64,000 nt of DNA from Bacillus sp. FJAT-42315 (lineage in GTDB: Bacteria; Bacillota; Bacilli; Bacillales; Domibacillaceae), in the NCBI RefSeq assembly GCF_002797375.1, contig NZ_KZ454941.1, positions 1,291,993 to 1,355,992 of the forward strand. The letters are read 5' to 3'. Positions 26,064 to 34,194 of this stretch are shown in pieces. Numbering within the stretch: position 1 is the first letter of the stretch; each line of letters opens with the position of its first letter. Under the pieces are notes generated by a model, which had not been told where the DNA came from, did no database searches, and saw only the letters and a program-made list of their open reading frames with translations. Both the position numbers and the translations under genes were made by a program.

Positions 26064-28283
26064 ATGGAAGCATATATTACTGAAGTTACAGCTACTCAAT
26101 GGGCCAATGAAATATCATTGCACGTCTATGAATTTCCGGTAGAAGATCCAACAAAAAAATATGAGGGTGCCTCAATGATTTGTAAAGCCTGGAGGCGTGC
26201 TAATGATTATATGGCTGTAGCTTTTAATCAAAGTACAATTGTTACTTTTGAACCGGTTAACAGTTACGCTGGATTTGAACCACTATCTTATGAAATAAAG
26301 ACAATAAACCCTAACAATCCATTTGAAACAAGACTACTTGAAAGACTAATTAAAGAAAGTCTACTAGCAGTAGGTCAAAAACAATTAAAAATGAAGCGTG
26401 CAGGTTCTGACTTACAAGAATGGAATCCTAAAAAAGTTGGGAATATCTTAATCTATCCTGCATTATCTTTTCATATAAATATATTAGCTAATAGTATCCA
26501 TATTGGTTTTCACTTAACGCATAAGTTTGAATATGAACATACATTGCAACAAATGATTGAGCGTGGTGAAGTGATTGAACCAGGCTTAAAAGTACTACAT
26601 AGTGATATTCGAAATAACTATACATATGAAGTAGAACAAATAGCCCCGTATTCAGTGATGGAATATTGCCCTAAGTTAAAGAAGTCAATTTATCAATATT
26701 ATAATGCAAAAGGTGATACGAGGGTAATAGAGGCATTGCATGATGGCGTGAAAGTTATTTATGCAAAGCCAATTTATGGAGATAGTTTAAGCTATGCTGC
26801 AACCGTATTAAAGCCCTTGTGTTCATTTGAAACAATGAAGTCATTTGAAACAAAAAAGGTAATGGACATTTTAAAAATGAAGCCAGATGAGCGTATGAAA
26901 AAACAGTTACGTCAGGCGATGAATCTTTTAAACGTTTATCCATACTTAACATTTGAAAAAAATCCATTTCTTATTGAAGCGAACAATTATGAACTTTATC
27001 AAATACAGGATCCTAAAATCTTTATGGACAGGTCTTACTTTAAGCCTTTACATGGTATGAAAAATGGGAAGCTATTTAAAAGTGGAACAATTAGATTGTC
27101 GATATTTATGGATGAAGCAATAGAGAAAAAGTTAGGAATTTCTAAAGCTCTTGTATTTCGTTTTATTAAAATACTTCAACAGTTTGCAAAACAGCAAGGT
27201 GTAACACTGGAAATTAGTCATAAGACGAGGGAAGTGAAGGAGAAATTTACTGAAGAGTTTTTCCAACAATTCTCTTGGGAGATTCGAGAATTAGAGTCGA
27301 TTTTTATAGATTCAACCGTTTTGGCAATTATTACAGATGAACATCTAACTAAATTACCAATCAAGGTTTACGATGCCTTCAAAAGGCAATTTGGTGGCAA
27401 ATGGGACATTTCAACACAAGTAATAACAGAAAACAGCTTAAAATTGTTCCAACAATTATTGAAAAGAAATCAGTTAGACTTGTTTAATCCAAATGATGAG
27501 GTGGTTTGTCAGGAGGTTGCGAATCGAATTAAAAGCGATAATTTGTTTTACACTATTAATAATATTCTTCTTGGTGTATATGTTAAGAGTGGTATGCAGC
27601 CGTGGGTGCTCGACGAAAGAACACATTCAGATTGCTTTATCGGGCTAGATGTAAGTCATGAAGATGGGAAAAGCACAGCAGGAATTATGAACGTTATTGG
27701 TAGCAACGGTCACTTGCTAAAACAATCTGCTATTCATGGGGCGTTAGCTGGTGAAAAAATTGATACGAAAACATTAGAAGAGATATTAATGGATGTCCTA
27801 TTTACTTATAAGAATCAATTTGGTGATTTTCCAAAGCATGTAACTATTCATAGAGATGGAAAGTGGAATGAAGACACAGAATTTGTAGATAAATTATTTA
27901 AAGCTCGCGGTGTTGCATATGACATCATAGAGGTAATTAAGAAATCAAATCGACGTATGGCTTTTTATAATGAAACAACTAAGAAATTTGAAACGAGACA
28001 AGGTGTATATTATAAGCGTGAAAAGGAAGCGTTTTTATGTGCAACCGATCCTAGAGAGAACATAGGTATGGCTCAACCGATAAAAATTGTGCAGTATACA
28101 AAAACATTAACATTTGAACAACTAATTGAAGATGTTTATCGCCTTTCATTTATGCATATTCATTCACTGAACAAAATGCGTTTACCAGCAACAATTCATT
28201 ATGCAGATTTAAGTTCAACAGCATATCAAAGAGGTCAGGTAGCACCGAGAACTACTAATGTTACGCATTTGCCGTTTGTGTAA
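26064..28283 (+). CDS. ago: Long prokaryotic Argonaute, catalytically complete (KmAgo-like)
   Basis: A 739-residue Argonaute with N, PAZ-like, MID and PIWI regions. Nucleic-acid-guided cleavage is expected because the PIWI tetrad is intact: D529 (GLDVSHE), E564 (GALAGEKID), D598 (IHRDG) and D715 (HYADLS). In MID, Y436, K440 and Q452 are candidate guide 5'-phosphate ligands. Many segments, including the MEAYITE start and the HLPFV end, match my recollection of the Kurthia massiliensis enzyme, a mesophilic Ago that uses DNA or RNA guides. The start follows GAGGTG. No helicase, cas or partner nuclease gene adjoins it. Base composition is clearly more AT-rich than flanking core genes, which suggests transfer. 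A role in defence against plasmids or phages is inferred from the family. Confidence 0.96.
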   Translation: MEAYITEVTATQWANEISLHVYEFPVEDPTKKYEGASMICKAWRRANDYMAVAFNQSTIVTFEPVNSYAGFEPLSYEIKTINPNNPFETRLLERLIKESLLAVGQKQLKMKRAGSDLQEWNPKKVGNILIYPALSFHINILANSIHIGFHLTHKFEYEHTLQQMIERGEVIEPGLKVLHSDIRNNYTYEVEQIAPYSVMEYCPKLKKSIYQYYNAKGDTRVIEALHDGVKVIYAKPIYGDSLSYAATVLKPLCSFETMKSFETKKVMDILKMKPDERMKKQLRQAMNLLNVYPYLTFEKNPFLIEANNYELYQIQDPKIFMDRSYFKPLHGMKNGKLFKSGTIRLSIFMDEAIEKKLGISKALVFRFIKILQQFAKQQGVTLEISHKTREVKEKFTEEFFQQFSWEIRELESIFIDSTVLAIITDEHLTKLPIKVYDAFKRQFGGKWDISTQVITENSLKLFQQLLKRNQLDLFNPNDEVVCQEVANRIKSDNLFYTINNILLGVYVKSGMQPWVLDERTHSDCFIGLDVSHEDGKSTAGIMNVIGSNGHLLKQSAIHGALAGEKIDTKTLEEILMDVLFTYKNQFGDFPKHVTIHRDGKWNEDTEFVDKLFKARGVAYDIIEVIKKSNRRMAFYNETTKKFETRQGVYYKREKEAFLCATDPRENIGMAQPIKIVQYTKTLTFEQLIEDVYRLSFMHIHSLNKMRLPATIHYADLSSTAYQRGQVAPRTTNVTHLPFV

Positions 28284-28294
28284 CTAGTGAAAAG

Positions 28295-28554
28295 ATGGGG
28301 AGAAAAATGCGCGGTGTAAAATATCTAAAGTTACAAGAATTTTTAAAAAGCAATAAAACAGAAACGATTACCCTATCTTTTCGAAATATTGAAGTGGTTT
28401 TAGGTTTTACTTTACCACAATCTGCTTATCGACATGTAGAGCATGGTGGAGTAATGATGTCACATATTCACATGCCCATGCATGGCTCGATGTTGGCTTT
28501 AAAACTGAAAATGTTCAATTGGAGAAGTATATTACTTTTAGATGTGACACTTAA
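28295..28554 (+). pseudogene. Frameshifted small protein gene (DUF7662-like)
   Basis: Two frames are needed to read one protein. The first part starts MGRKMRGVKYLKLQEFLKSN and runs to LPQSAYRH. Then the conserved C-terminal part appears two bases out of phase: RAWWSNDVTYSHAHAWLDVG, continuing to ENVQLEKYITFRCDT and a stop at 28552-28554. Removing GT near 28433-28434 would restore a SAYRHRAWW junction like that of a small family with SAR-x-H-x-x-W-W, which I recall as DUF7662. Unrepaired, translation goes on to 28576 with an unrelated tail. It begins 12 bases after ago, so the two were probably cotranscribed. A sequencing error is the alternative. Confidence 0.6.
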
Positions 28555-28572
28555 TCAAGTTTTAAATATTAA

Positions 28573-28821
28573 ATGATATTTCACATGGAGCGGGGAGAGT
28601 CAAAAAAGTTAGCAAAAGCTGATTTTTATTATGGTGCGCTTTCATCTCAATTGACAAATAATAATTTTGCTCCAGCTATTATTGAACCGGGAGATAGCAG
28701 ATGTATTTATTCAATTGAAAATGATTTTAAAATTTACGAAAAATATGGGAAGGGGCAACTGGATCATCCCCCACACCAACACCACATAAACCAAAAGATC
28801 AAAAATAGACGAACATTTTAG
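28573..28821 (+). pseudogene. Probably decayed small ORF of unknown family
   Basis: An 82-codon frame whose first part (ADFYYGALSSQLTNNNFAP, IIEPGDSRCIYSIENDF, KIYEKYGK) looks like a genuine folded protein. After the lysine the frame turns into a His/Pro-rich low-quality tail. A one-base shift at the GGAAGGGG run instead gives TGSSPTPTPHKPKDQK and a stop at 28806-28808, a more natural hydrophilic end. This suggests a second frameshift in the island. I recall similar YGAxLS...IExGexR segments from uncharacterised or restriction-associated proteins, but cannot name the family. Confidence 0.4.
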
Positions 28822-28850
28822 AGTGCCCACATCATTGGGTGCTCTTTCTA
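28821..28850 (+). terminator. Terminator closing the Argonaute island
   Basis: GAGTGCCCA and TGGGTGCTC pair (two G-U) around CATCAT and are followed by a T-rich tail. It lies at the right end of the AT-rich island. Confidence 0.7.
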
Positions 28851-29038
28851 TTTTATCCCAATCACAAAAAGGGCCCTTCCTTTGTAACATTTGTCCATTC
28901 CATTTCATCAAGCCCGAATAGCATATAGCAGTAGATGAAAAAGGAGGAAGTTGTCCCTCCTGAATAGATCTATGTTATGTGAGAGCAGCCGTTGCTAGTC
29001 AGTCCGTAGGGAAATAAAATATATCGGAGGATGAGAAG

Positions 29039-29851
29039 ATGAGTAAGAAATACTATGATGATTATGATAGCTATGATCATAATAAAAAAGAGTCGAAAAA
29101 GAATGATTGCCACAAAAACAAATGTGATGATCATAAAAAGTATGGGGACAAGGAAGTTCAATGTGAATTTGTCAAAGCCGAAACGCTTTCTGAATGTAGA
29201 AATTACCCGGTTTATCCGGATGCCGAATATGGTCCATTTATTGCGAAGCTTCCTGTTGTATTAGCAGAAGTGTTTATTCAAATCCCTGTGGAAGCAAAGG
29301 TTCCGATGCCTAAGTTCGTATATGAGATTAAGAGAATCAAAAAGAATATTCATATTACTCAATGTGAAGTAGTTCCATTGCCGCCTATGAAAAAACATGA
29401 TCAGTGTCACCACGAAGAAAAGATGGTGAAGTTGTTTTTAGAGGGGTATGTAGAGAAGAACATTGAGTATGTTGAGGACTGCTCGGGCCCTGTGTATCAT
29501 CATACGGTGAAGGTGCCATTTAGATGCTTCACGGAAGTTGAAGTAGATGAGTTACAACCTTTCAAAAAGAGCTTTAAATCGGGATTTGAATATAAATTTA
29601 TCGATAAAAATAATCTTGAAGGAGATAAAAAGAACCACTTTCAAACAAGCTCTGAATTTTTCAATGAAAAACCATTCTGTGAAATTGTCGACGCAGATAT
29701 TAGTGAATTTGATTTCCTTGAAAACGACTATTGCTCTCATGAAAGTATGCTTACGGAAAAAATGGCTATTCACTTAACAGTCAAGTTGCTTCAAATGCAA
29801 CAAAGATGGATTAATAAACATCGACATCATCACGATCACAAAGGCGAATGA
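29039..29851 (+). CDS. CsxC-like (DUF3794-type) spore surface protein
   Basis: A 270-residue protein without signal peptide. The first 45 residues are rich in Lys, Asp, His, Tyr and Cys, and the C-terminus ends in a His-rich tail. Between them are paired beta-rich segments (KLPVVLAEVFIQIPVEAKV, IKRIKKNIHITQCEVVPLPP, KLFLEGYVEKNIEYV) of the type seen in clostridial CsxC and related spore coat or exosporium proteins. Eight or more cysteines suggest cross-linking. A CGGAGGATG ribosome binding site precedes it. It is monocistronic between two terminators, so sporulation-specific expression is likely but no sigma site was assigned. Confidence 0.65.
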   Translation: MSKKYYDDYDSYDHNKKESKKNDCHKNKCDDHKKYGDKEVQCEFVKAETLSECRNYPVYPDAEYGPFIAKLPVVLAEVFIQIPVEAKVPMPKFVYEIKRIKKNIHITQCEVVPLPPMKKHDQCHHEEKMVKLFLEGYVEKNIEYVEDCSGPVYHHTVKVPFRCFTEVEVDELQPFKKSFKSGFEYKFIDKNNLEGDKKNHFQTSSEFFNEKPFCEIVDADISEFDFLENDYCSHESMLTEKMAIHLTVKLLQMQQRWINKHRHHHDHKGE

Positions 29852-29871
29852 AACTCACGTTTTTAATAAGA

Positions 29872-29903
29872 AACCATACCGTCAACGATAGCGGTATGGT
29901 TTT
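29872..29903 (+). terminator. Terminator after the CsxC-like gene
   Basis: AACCATACCG and CGGTATGGTT pair perfectly around a 10-base loop, followed by T-rich sequence. Confidence 0.85.
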
Positions 29904-30018
29904 CCTTCGGTTGCTTTTTTTTTGAAAAATATCATGCTACACTTACATAAGTAAAATCGAAAGAAAGCGGCTATTTAGATAGTCGATTTGAACTTATAAA
30001 TGATCGGGTGATCACAAA

Positions 30019-30993
30019 ATGAAAAAGAAAAAATGGATTAAAAAAGGAAATATATTTATTTTTCCAGGGACCTCTGAGGAGTTGATTCGTAAAGGGAGAG
30101 AGGCGCTTGAGAAGAAAGATTACGACCAAGCGGTACTCTACTTGCAAGAAGCACTCCAATACCCTTTAGATGAAGAAGACGATGTGAAAATGGCGCTGTT
30201 GCTTGCCTTATATGAAAGCGATCAATATGATCAAGCACTTTCGTTATGCAAAGATATGCTGAATCAAGGGATTGGAGAATACTTTGATGTATTAGATGTG
30301 TATATTCTTATCTTGATGCAGCAAAAGCAATATGAGGAGATCTATACTACGTTGTCTGCTTTAATGGAAGAAAAACAGCTCCCAGAAGAGAAAAGAGAGA
30401 ATTTTGAGCAGCTGTTACTATTGAGCAAAAAGATGAAAGATTCTCCACCTATTGAAGAGAAGTCACTGTTTACAGGAAGCGAGAGTTTAAGAGAGAGGAC
30501 CATCAAATTGATGGAGCTAGTGAATCAAAATATCCGCCCTTATAAAAAAGATTTAGAAGAGTTGTTAAAGGACCCACAAACACATCCATTTATGCAAACG
30601 CTCATTTTAAATGTGTTGAAGGAGCACGGCATCGAGCAGCCAACGGAGGTGCGGAAATTTTATTTTCACAAACAAGTCGTGCCAGCAGTGTTAAAGGATA
30701 CGTTTGAAAGTGAATATTTTCAAGAAGTGATTCGCTGGTTAGAAGAGCAACTTGGGCAGACAAATCCGGTGCTGTTGGAGCAAGTGAGAGAATGTGTGAA
30801 ACGCCATTTCTTCTTGCTGTATCCGTTTGATCCTGAAGAAGTCGCTCCTGAAAGCTGGGCGGAAGCTTCTTTGTTGCTCGTTCAGTCCTATTATGAAGAT
30901 GGACTGTTGAATGAGAACGAACTTGGAAAAGAAATCAGTCGTAGCCTTGCGTTGATTAAGGAACTAGATGAAATTTCTTCGCCTATTATGTAG
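30019..30993 (+). CDS. ysoA: TPR-repeat protein YsoA
   Basis: A 324-residue cytoplasmic protein with tetratricopeptide-like helices in its first half (EALEKKDYDQAVLYLQEALQ, LALYESDQYDQALSLCKDML). It lies directly upstream of tig, as ysoA does in B. subtilis. TPR repeats bind protein partners; the role of YsoA is not established. The basic start MKKKKWIKKGNIFIFPGT is a conserved feature of the group. Its stop precedes the tig promoter region. Confidence 0.85.
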   Translation: MKKKKWIKKGNIFIFPGTSEELIRKGREALEKKDYDQAVLYLQEALQYPLDEEDDVKMALLLALYESDQYDQALSLCKDMLNQGIGEYFDVLDVYILILMQQKQYEEIYTTLSALMEEKQLPEEKRENFEQLLLLSKKMKDSPPIEEKSLFTGSESLRERTIKLMELVNQNIRPYKKDLEELLKDPQTHPFMQTLILNVLKEHGIEQPTEVRKFYFHKQVVPAVLKDTFESEYFQEVIRWLEEQLGQTNPVLLEQVRECVKRHFFLLYPFDPEEVAPESWAEASLLLVQSYYEDGLLNENELGKEISRSLALIKELDEISSPIM

Positions 30994-31001
30994 CCTTTTT
31001 C

Positions 31002-31029
31002 TTGAAAGAGAATAATCGTATGTTATAAT
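31002..31029 (+). promoter_or_regulatory. Candidate sigma-A promoter of tig
   Basis: TTGAAA at 31002-31007 and TATAAT at 31024-31029 with a 16-base spacer lie about 115 bases before tig, leaving a substantial 5' leader. Confidence 0.6.
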
Positions 31030-31142
31030 GTAAAGGTCGTAATGTGTCCTTTTTGTTTAATGATTGACATACATAGGGCGTTAGAACAAAATAAAATGTT
31101 CAATTTTATTATCAATTTATAGATTTTTGGAGGGAACTTTTT

Positions 31143-32429
31143 ATGTCTGCAAAATGGGAAAAGTTAGAAGGGAACCAAGGCGTTCTTACAGTAGAAGTAG
31201 ATGCAGAAACAGTCAACAATGGTCTTGACGCTGCATTTAAAAAAGTAGTAAAAAATGTTAATGTACCTGGATTCCGTAAAGGTAAAATGCCTCGTGGAAT
31301 GTTTGAAAAGCGCTTTGGCGCAGAGTCTTTATATCAAGATGCTCTTGATTTCATTCTTCCAGAAGCATACGGAAAAGCGGTCGAAGAAGCTGGTATTGAG
31401 CCAGTAGATCGTCCAGAAATCGATATCGAGCAAATGGAAAAAGGCAAAGAGCTAATCTTCAAAGCGACTGTTACAGTAAAGCCTGAAGTAAAGCTTGGTG
31501 AATATAAAGGTCTTGAAGTGGAAAAAATGAGCACAGAAGTGACAGAAGAAGACGTTCAAAACGAATTGACTTCTTTACAAAAACGTCACGCAGAGCTTGT
31601 TGTCAAAGAAGACGGTAAAGTTGAAGCAGACGATACAGTTGTTCTTGACTTTGAAGGCTTTGTAAACGGTGAAGCATTTGAAGGTGGAAAAGCGGAGAAC
31701 TATTCATTAGTAATCGGTTCTGGCACGTTCATCCCAGGCTTTGAAGATCAATTGATCGGCATGGCAGCTGGCGAAGAAAAAGACGTGGAAGTAACATTCC
31801 CAGAAGAATACCATGCGCCTGAGCTTGCAGGTCAACCGGCTGTATTCAAAGTAACACTTCACGAAATCAAAGCTCAAGAGCTTCCTGAGCTTAACGATGA
31901 GTTCGCGAAAGAAACAGATGAAGCAGCAGAAACTCTTGCTGAATTAAAAGCAACAATCCAACAACGTCTAGAAGAGCAAAAGAAAAACGAAGCAGAGCAA
32001 ACTCTTCGCGACACGCTTGTTGAAAAAGCAGTAGCAAGTGTAGAAGTAGATGTTCCTGAAGTAATGGTTGAAAGCGAAATCGATCGCATGCTTCAAGAAT
32101 TCACACAAAACCTTTCTATGCAAGGTATGAACCTTGACCTTTACTACCAATTCTCAGGTCAAAGCGAAACAGACCTTCGCAACCAAATGAAAGAAAACGC
32201 TGAGACACGCGTTCGCACAAGCTTAACTCTTGAAGCAATTGCAGTTGCAGAAAATCTTGAAGCAACAGAAGCAGATTTAGAGCAAGAGTTAACAAAAATG
32301 TCTGAGCAATTTAACTTGCCAGTAGAAGACATCAAAAAAGCATTAGGTAGCACGGAAGGCATGAAAGGCGATTTGAAAATTCGCAAAGCAGTCGAATTCC
32401 TTGTAGAAAACAGCAAAACTAGTGCATAA
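31143..32429 (+). CDS. tig: Trigger factor
   Basis: A 428-residue ribosome-associated chaperone and peptidyl-prolyl isomerase. The ribosome-docking signature GFRKGKMPR is near residue 43; the FKBP-type PPIase domain (about 150-245) contains [10 protein letters not shown] and [15 protein letters not shown]; the rest is the helical C-terminal chaperone cradle. It binds nascent chains at the exit tunnel via L23. It starts after TGGAGGG and has very regular codon use typical of highly expressed genes. The order ysoA-tig-clpX is conserved. Confidence 0.98.
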   Translation: MSAKWEKLEGNQGVLTVEVDAETVNNGLDAAFKKVVKNVNVPGFRKGKMPRGMFEKRFGAESLYQDALDFILPEAYGKAVEEAGIEPVDRPEIDIEQMEKGKELIFKATVTVKPEVKLGEYKGLEVEKMSTEVTEEDVQNELTSLQKRHAELVVKEDGKVEADDTVVLDFEGFVNGEAFEGGKAENYSLVIGSGTFIPGFEDQLIGMAAGEEKDVEVTFPEEYHAPELAGQPAVFKVTLHEIKAQELPELNDEFAKETDEAAETLAELKATIQQRLEEQKKNEAEQTLRDTLVEKAVASVEVDVPEVMVESEIDRMLQEFTQNLSMQGMNLDLYYQFSGQSETDLRNQMKENAETRVRTSLTLEAIAVAENLEATEADLEQELTKMSEQFNLPVEDIKKALGSTEGMKGDLKIRKAVEFLVENSKTSA

Positions 32430-32444
32430 TAGAATTAAGGGAAG

Positions 32445-32474
32445 ACAAGGCGCGAATTTCTCGTGCCTTGTTTT
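32445..32474 (+). terminator. Terminator after tig
   Basis: ACAAGGC-CGA and TCG-GCCTTGT arms enclose a short loop and are followed by T4. Confidence 0.75.
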
Positions 32475-32666
32475 CTACCCATTACATAAAAACTTTATAT
32501 TTTAGTAATAGTTCCACCAATAGCCCATTATATATACAGAAAGCCTTTTTATTTTAGGTCGGTGTATAAATGTGGTACAATGCAATACATAACTTTTTAA
32601 GGACATAAGTGAACGATGGAATATAGTTGTTTACTTAATATTATTATTTATAAGGGGTGACACATT

Positions 32667-33932
32667 TTGTTCAAGTTTAACGATGAAAAAGGTCAATATA
32701 AATGTTCTTTCTGTGGAAAAACACAGGACCAAGTTCGTAAGCTTGTAGCTGGTCCCGGTGTGTATATATGCGACGAATGTCTTGAACTTTGCTCGGAGAT
32801 CGTAGAAGAGGAGCTTGGAACAGAGGAAGAAGTAGAATTTAAAGACGTTCCAAAGCCAACGGAAATTCGCGATATTCTCGATGAGTATGTGATTGGACAA
32901 GAACGGGCGAAAAAATCGCTAGCTGTCGCGGTATATAACCATTACAAACGAATTAACTCTAACAGCAAAGTAGATGACGTGGAGCTTTCAAAAAGTAATA
33001 TTTGCTTAATCGGGCCAACAGGAAGCGGAAAAACCCTTCTTGCTCAAACATTGGCACGCATTTTAAACGTACCTTTTGCCATTGCTGATGCGACTTCTTT
33101 AACAGAGGCTGGATATGTAGGGGAAGATGTCGAAAACATTCTTCTTAAACTGATTCAAGCGGCTGATTATGATGTAGAGAAAGCGGAAAAAGGCATTATT
33201 TACATCGATGAAATTGATAAAGTGGCGCGTAAATCAGAGAATCCTTCGATTACGCGTGACGTTTCTGGTGAAGGTGTGCAGCAAGCTTTATTGAAAATTT
33301 TGGAAGGTACTGTCGCGAGCGTTCCTCCACAAGGTGGCAGAAAGCATCCGCACCAAGAATTCATTCAAATTGATACAACGAATATTTTGTTTATTTGTGG
33401 TGGAGCATTTGATGGTGTCGAAACGATTATTAAACGCCGTTTAGGGCAAAAAGTAATTGGTTTCGGTGCAGAAACGAAACAAGAAGAAGTAAGCGATCAA
33501 TCGCTTCTTTCTAAGCTAGTACCAGAAGATTTGTTAAAATTCGGCTTAATCCCTGAATTTATTGGTCGTCTTCCGGTGACAGCAAGCTTAGAGCAATTAG
33601 ATGAAGATGCCTTAGTTGAAATTTTAACAAAGCCGAAAAATGCACTTGTGAAGCAATATCAAAAAATGCTTGAAATTGATGATGTGGAATTAGTATTTGA
33701 AGAAGAAGCTCTTCTTGAAATTTCGAAAAAAGCAATCGAGCGCAAAACAGGTGCTCGTGGACTGCGTTCCATCATCGAAAGCATTATGCTAGATGTCATG
33801 TATGATCTTCCATCCCGTGAAGACGTAAAAACATGCGTCATCACAAAAGAAACCGTGACAGACGGTGCCTCGCCGAAACTACTAGGCGAAGACGGAGAAA
33901 ACATCGACCAAAACACAAAAACACCAGCATAA
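32667..33932 (+). CDS. clpX: ATP-dependent protease ATP-binding subunit ClpX
   Basis: A 421-residue AAA+ unfoldase that feeds substrates to ClpP. The N-terminal zinc finger has CSFC (residues 13-16) and CDEC pairs. GPTGSGKT is Walker A and [11 protein letters not shown]alker B. The pore loop GYVGEDV and the ClpP-binding tripeptide loop region near IGF (KVIGFGAE) are present. The start is TTG after AAGGGGTGA. It has its own transcript between terminators and precedes lonB, as in B. subtilis. Confidence 0.98.
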   Translation: MFKFNDEKGQYKCSFCGKTQDQVRKLVAGPGVYICDECLELCSEIVEEELGTEEEVEFKDVPKPTEIRDILDEYVIGQERAKKSLAVAVYNHYKRINSNSKVDDVELSKSNICLIGPTGSGKTLLAQTLARILNVPFAIADATSLTEAGYVGEDVENILLKLIQAADYDVEKAEKGIIYIDEIDKVARKSENPSITRDVSGEGVQQALLKILEGTVASVPPQGGRKHPHQEFIQIDTTNILFICGGAFDGVETIIKRRLGQKVIGFGAETKQEEVSDQSLLSKLVPEDLLKFGLIPEFIGRLPVTASLEQLDEDALVEILTKPKNALVKQYQKMLEIDDVELVFEEEALLEISKKAIERKTGARGLRSIIESIMLDVMYDLPSREDVKTCVITKETVTDGASPKLLGEDGENIDQNTKTPA

Positions 33933-33933
33933 A

Positions 33934-34058
33934 GAAAAGCGGAGCCAACTTGATCAGCCGCGACAAGCAAAAGACGAGCCGTCTGAAAGGTTGTTCTTTA
34001 ACCTTTTGGACGGATTGGCTTTTGACCTCGAGCGGCTAGTTGGCGCAGCTAGACATAA
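33934..34058. repeat. Long interrupted palindrome downstream of clpX
   Basis: About 120 bases fold back on themselves. Outer arms are GCCAACT...AGCCGC and GCGGCTAGTTGGC, middle arms hold CAAAAG and CTTTTG, and inner arms GAAAGGTT and AACCTTT flank GTTCT. Its GC content and GACAAGCAAAAGACGAGCCG wording are like dispersed intergenic elements I recall from Bacillaceae genomes. Copy number cannot be tested here; no second copy is in this window. Confidence 0.5.
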
Positions 34059-34061
34059 CGA

Positions 34062-34099
34062 AAAAGGACAGTTCAAGCTGTAAAGAACTGTCCTTTTTT
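34062..34099 (+). terminator. Terminator between clpX and lonB
   Basis: AAAAGGACAGTT and AACTGTCCTTTT pair perfectly around a 12-base loop with T residues following. Confidence 0.92.
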
Positions 34100-34194
34100 C
34101 ATGTTCTTTTATCGGAAAAGCGGATGATCTCTGCCTGAACTGGAGATACTGAAAAATTAGATTCGAATAATTTTTCAGTGCAGGAGGGTGTCAA

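Noticed and set aside
26064..28821. Argonaute with a short-pAgo TIR, SIR2 or Mrr-type partner system
   Set aside because: The Ago is long and catalytic, and no TIR, SIR2, helicase or complete nuclease gene adjoins it; the two downstream small genes are broken and unlike those partners.
28935..28967. Ten-codon frame MKKEEVVPPE with a small AGGAGG/CCTCCT hairpin
   Set aside because: The peptide is too short to support, and the hairpin could arise by chance; nothing ties it to the following gene.
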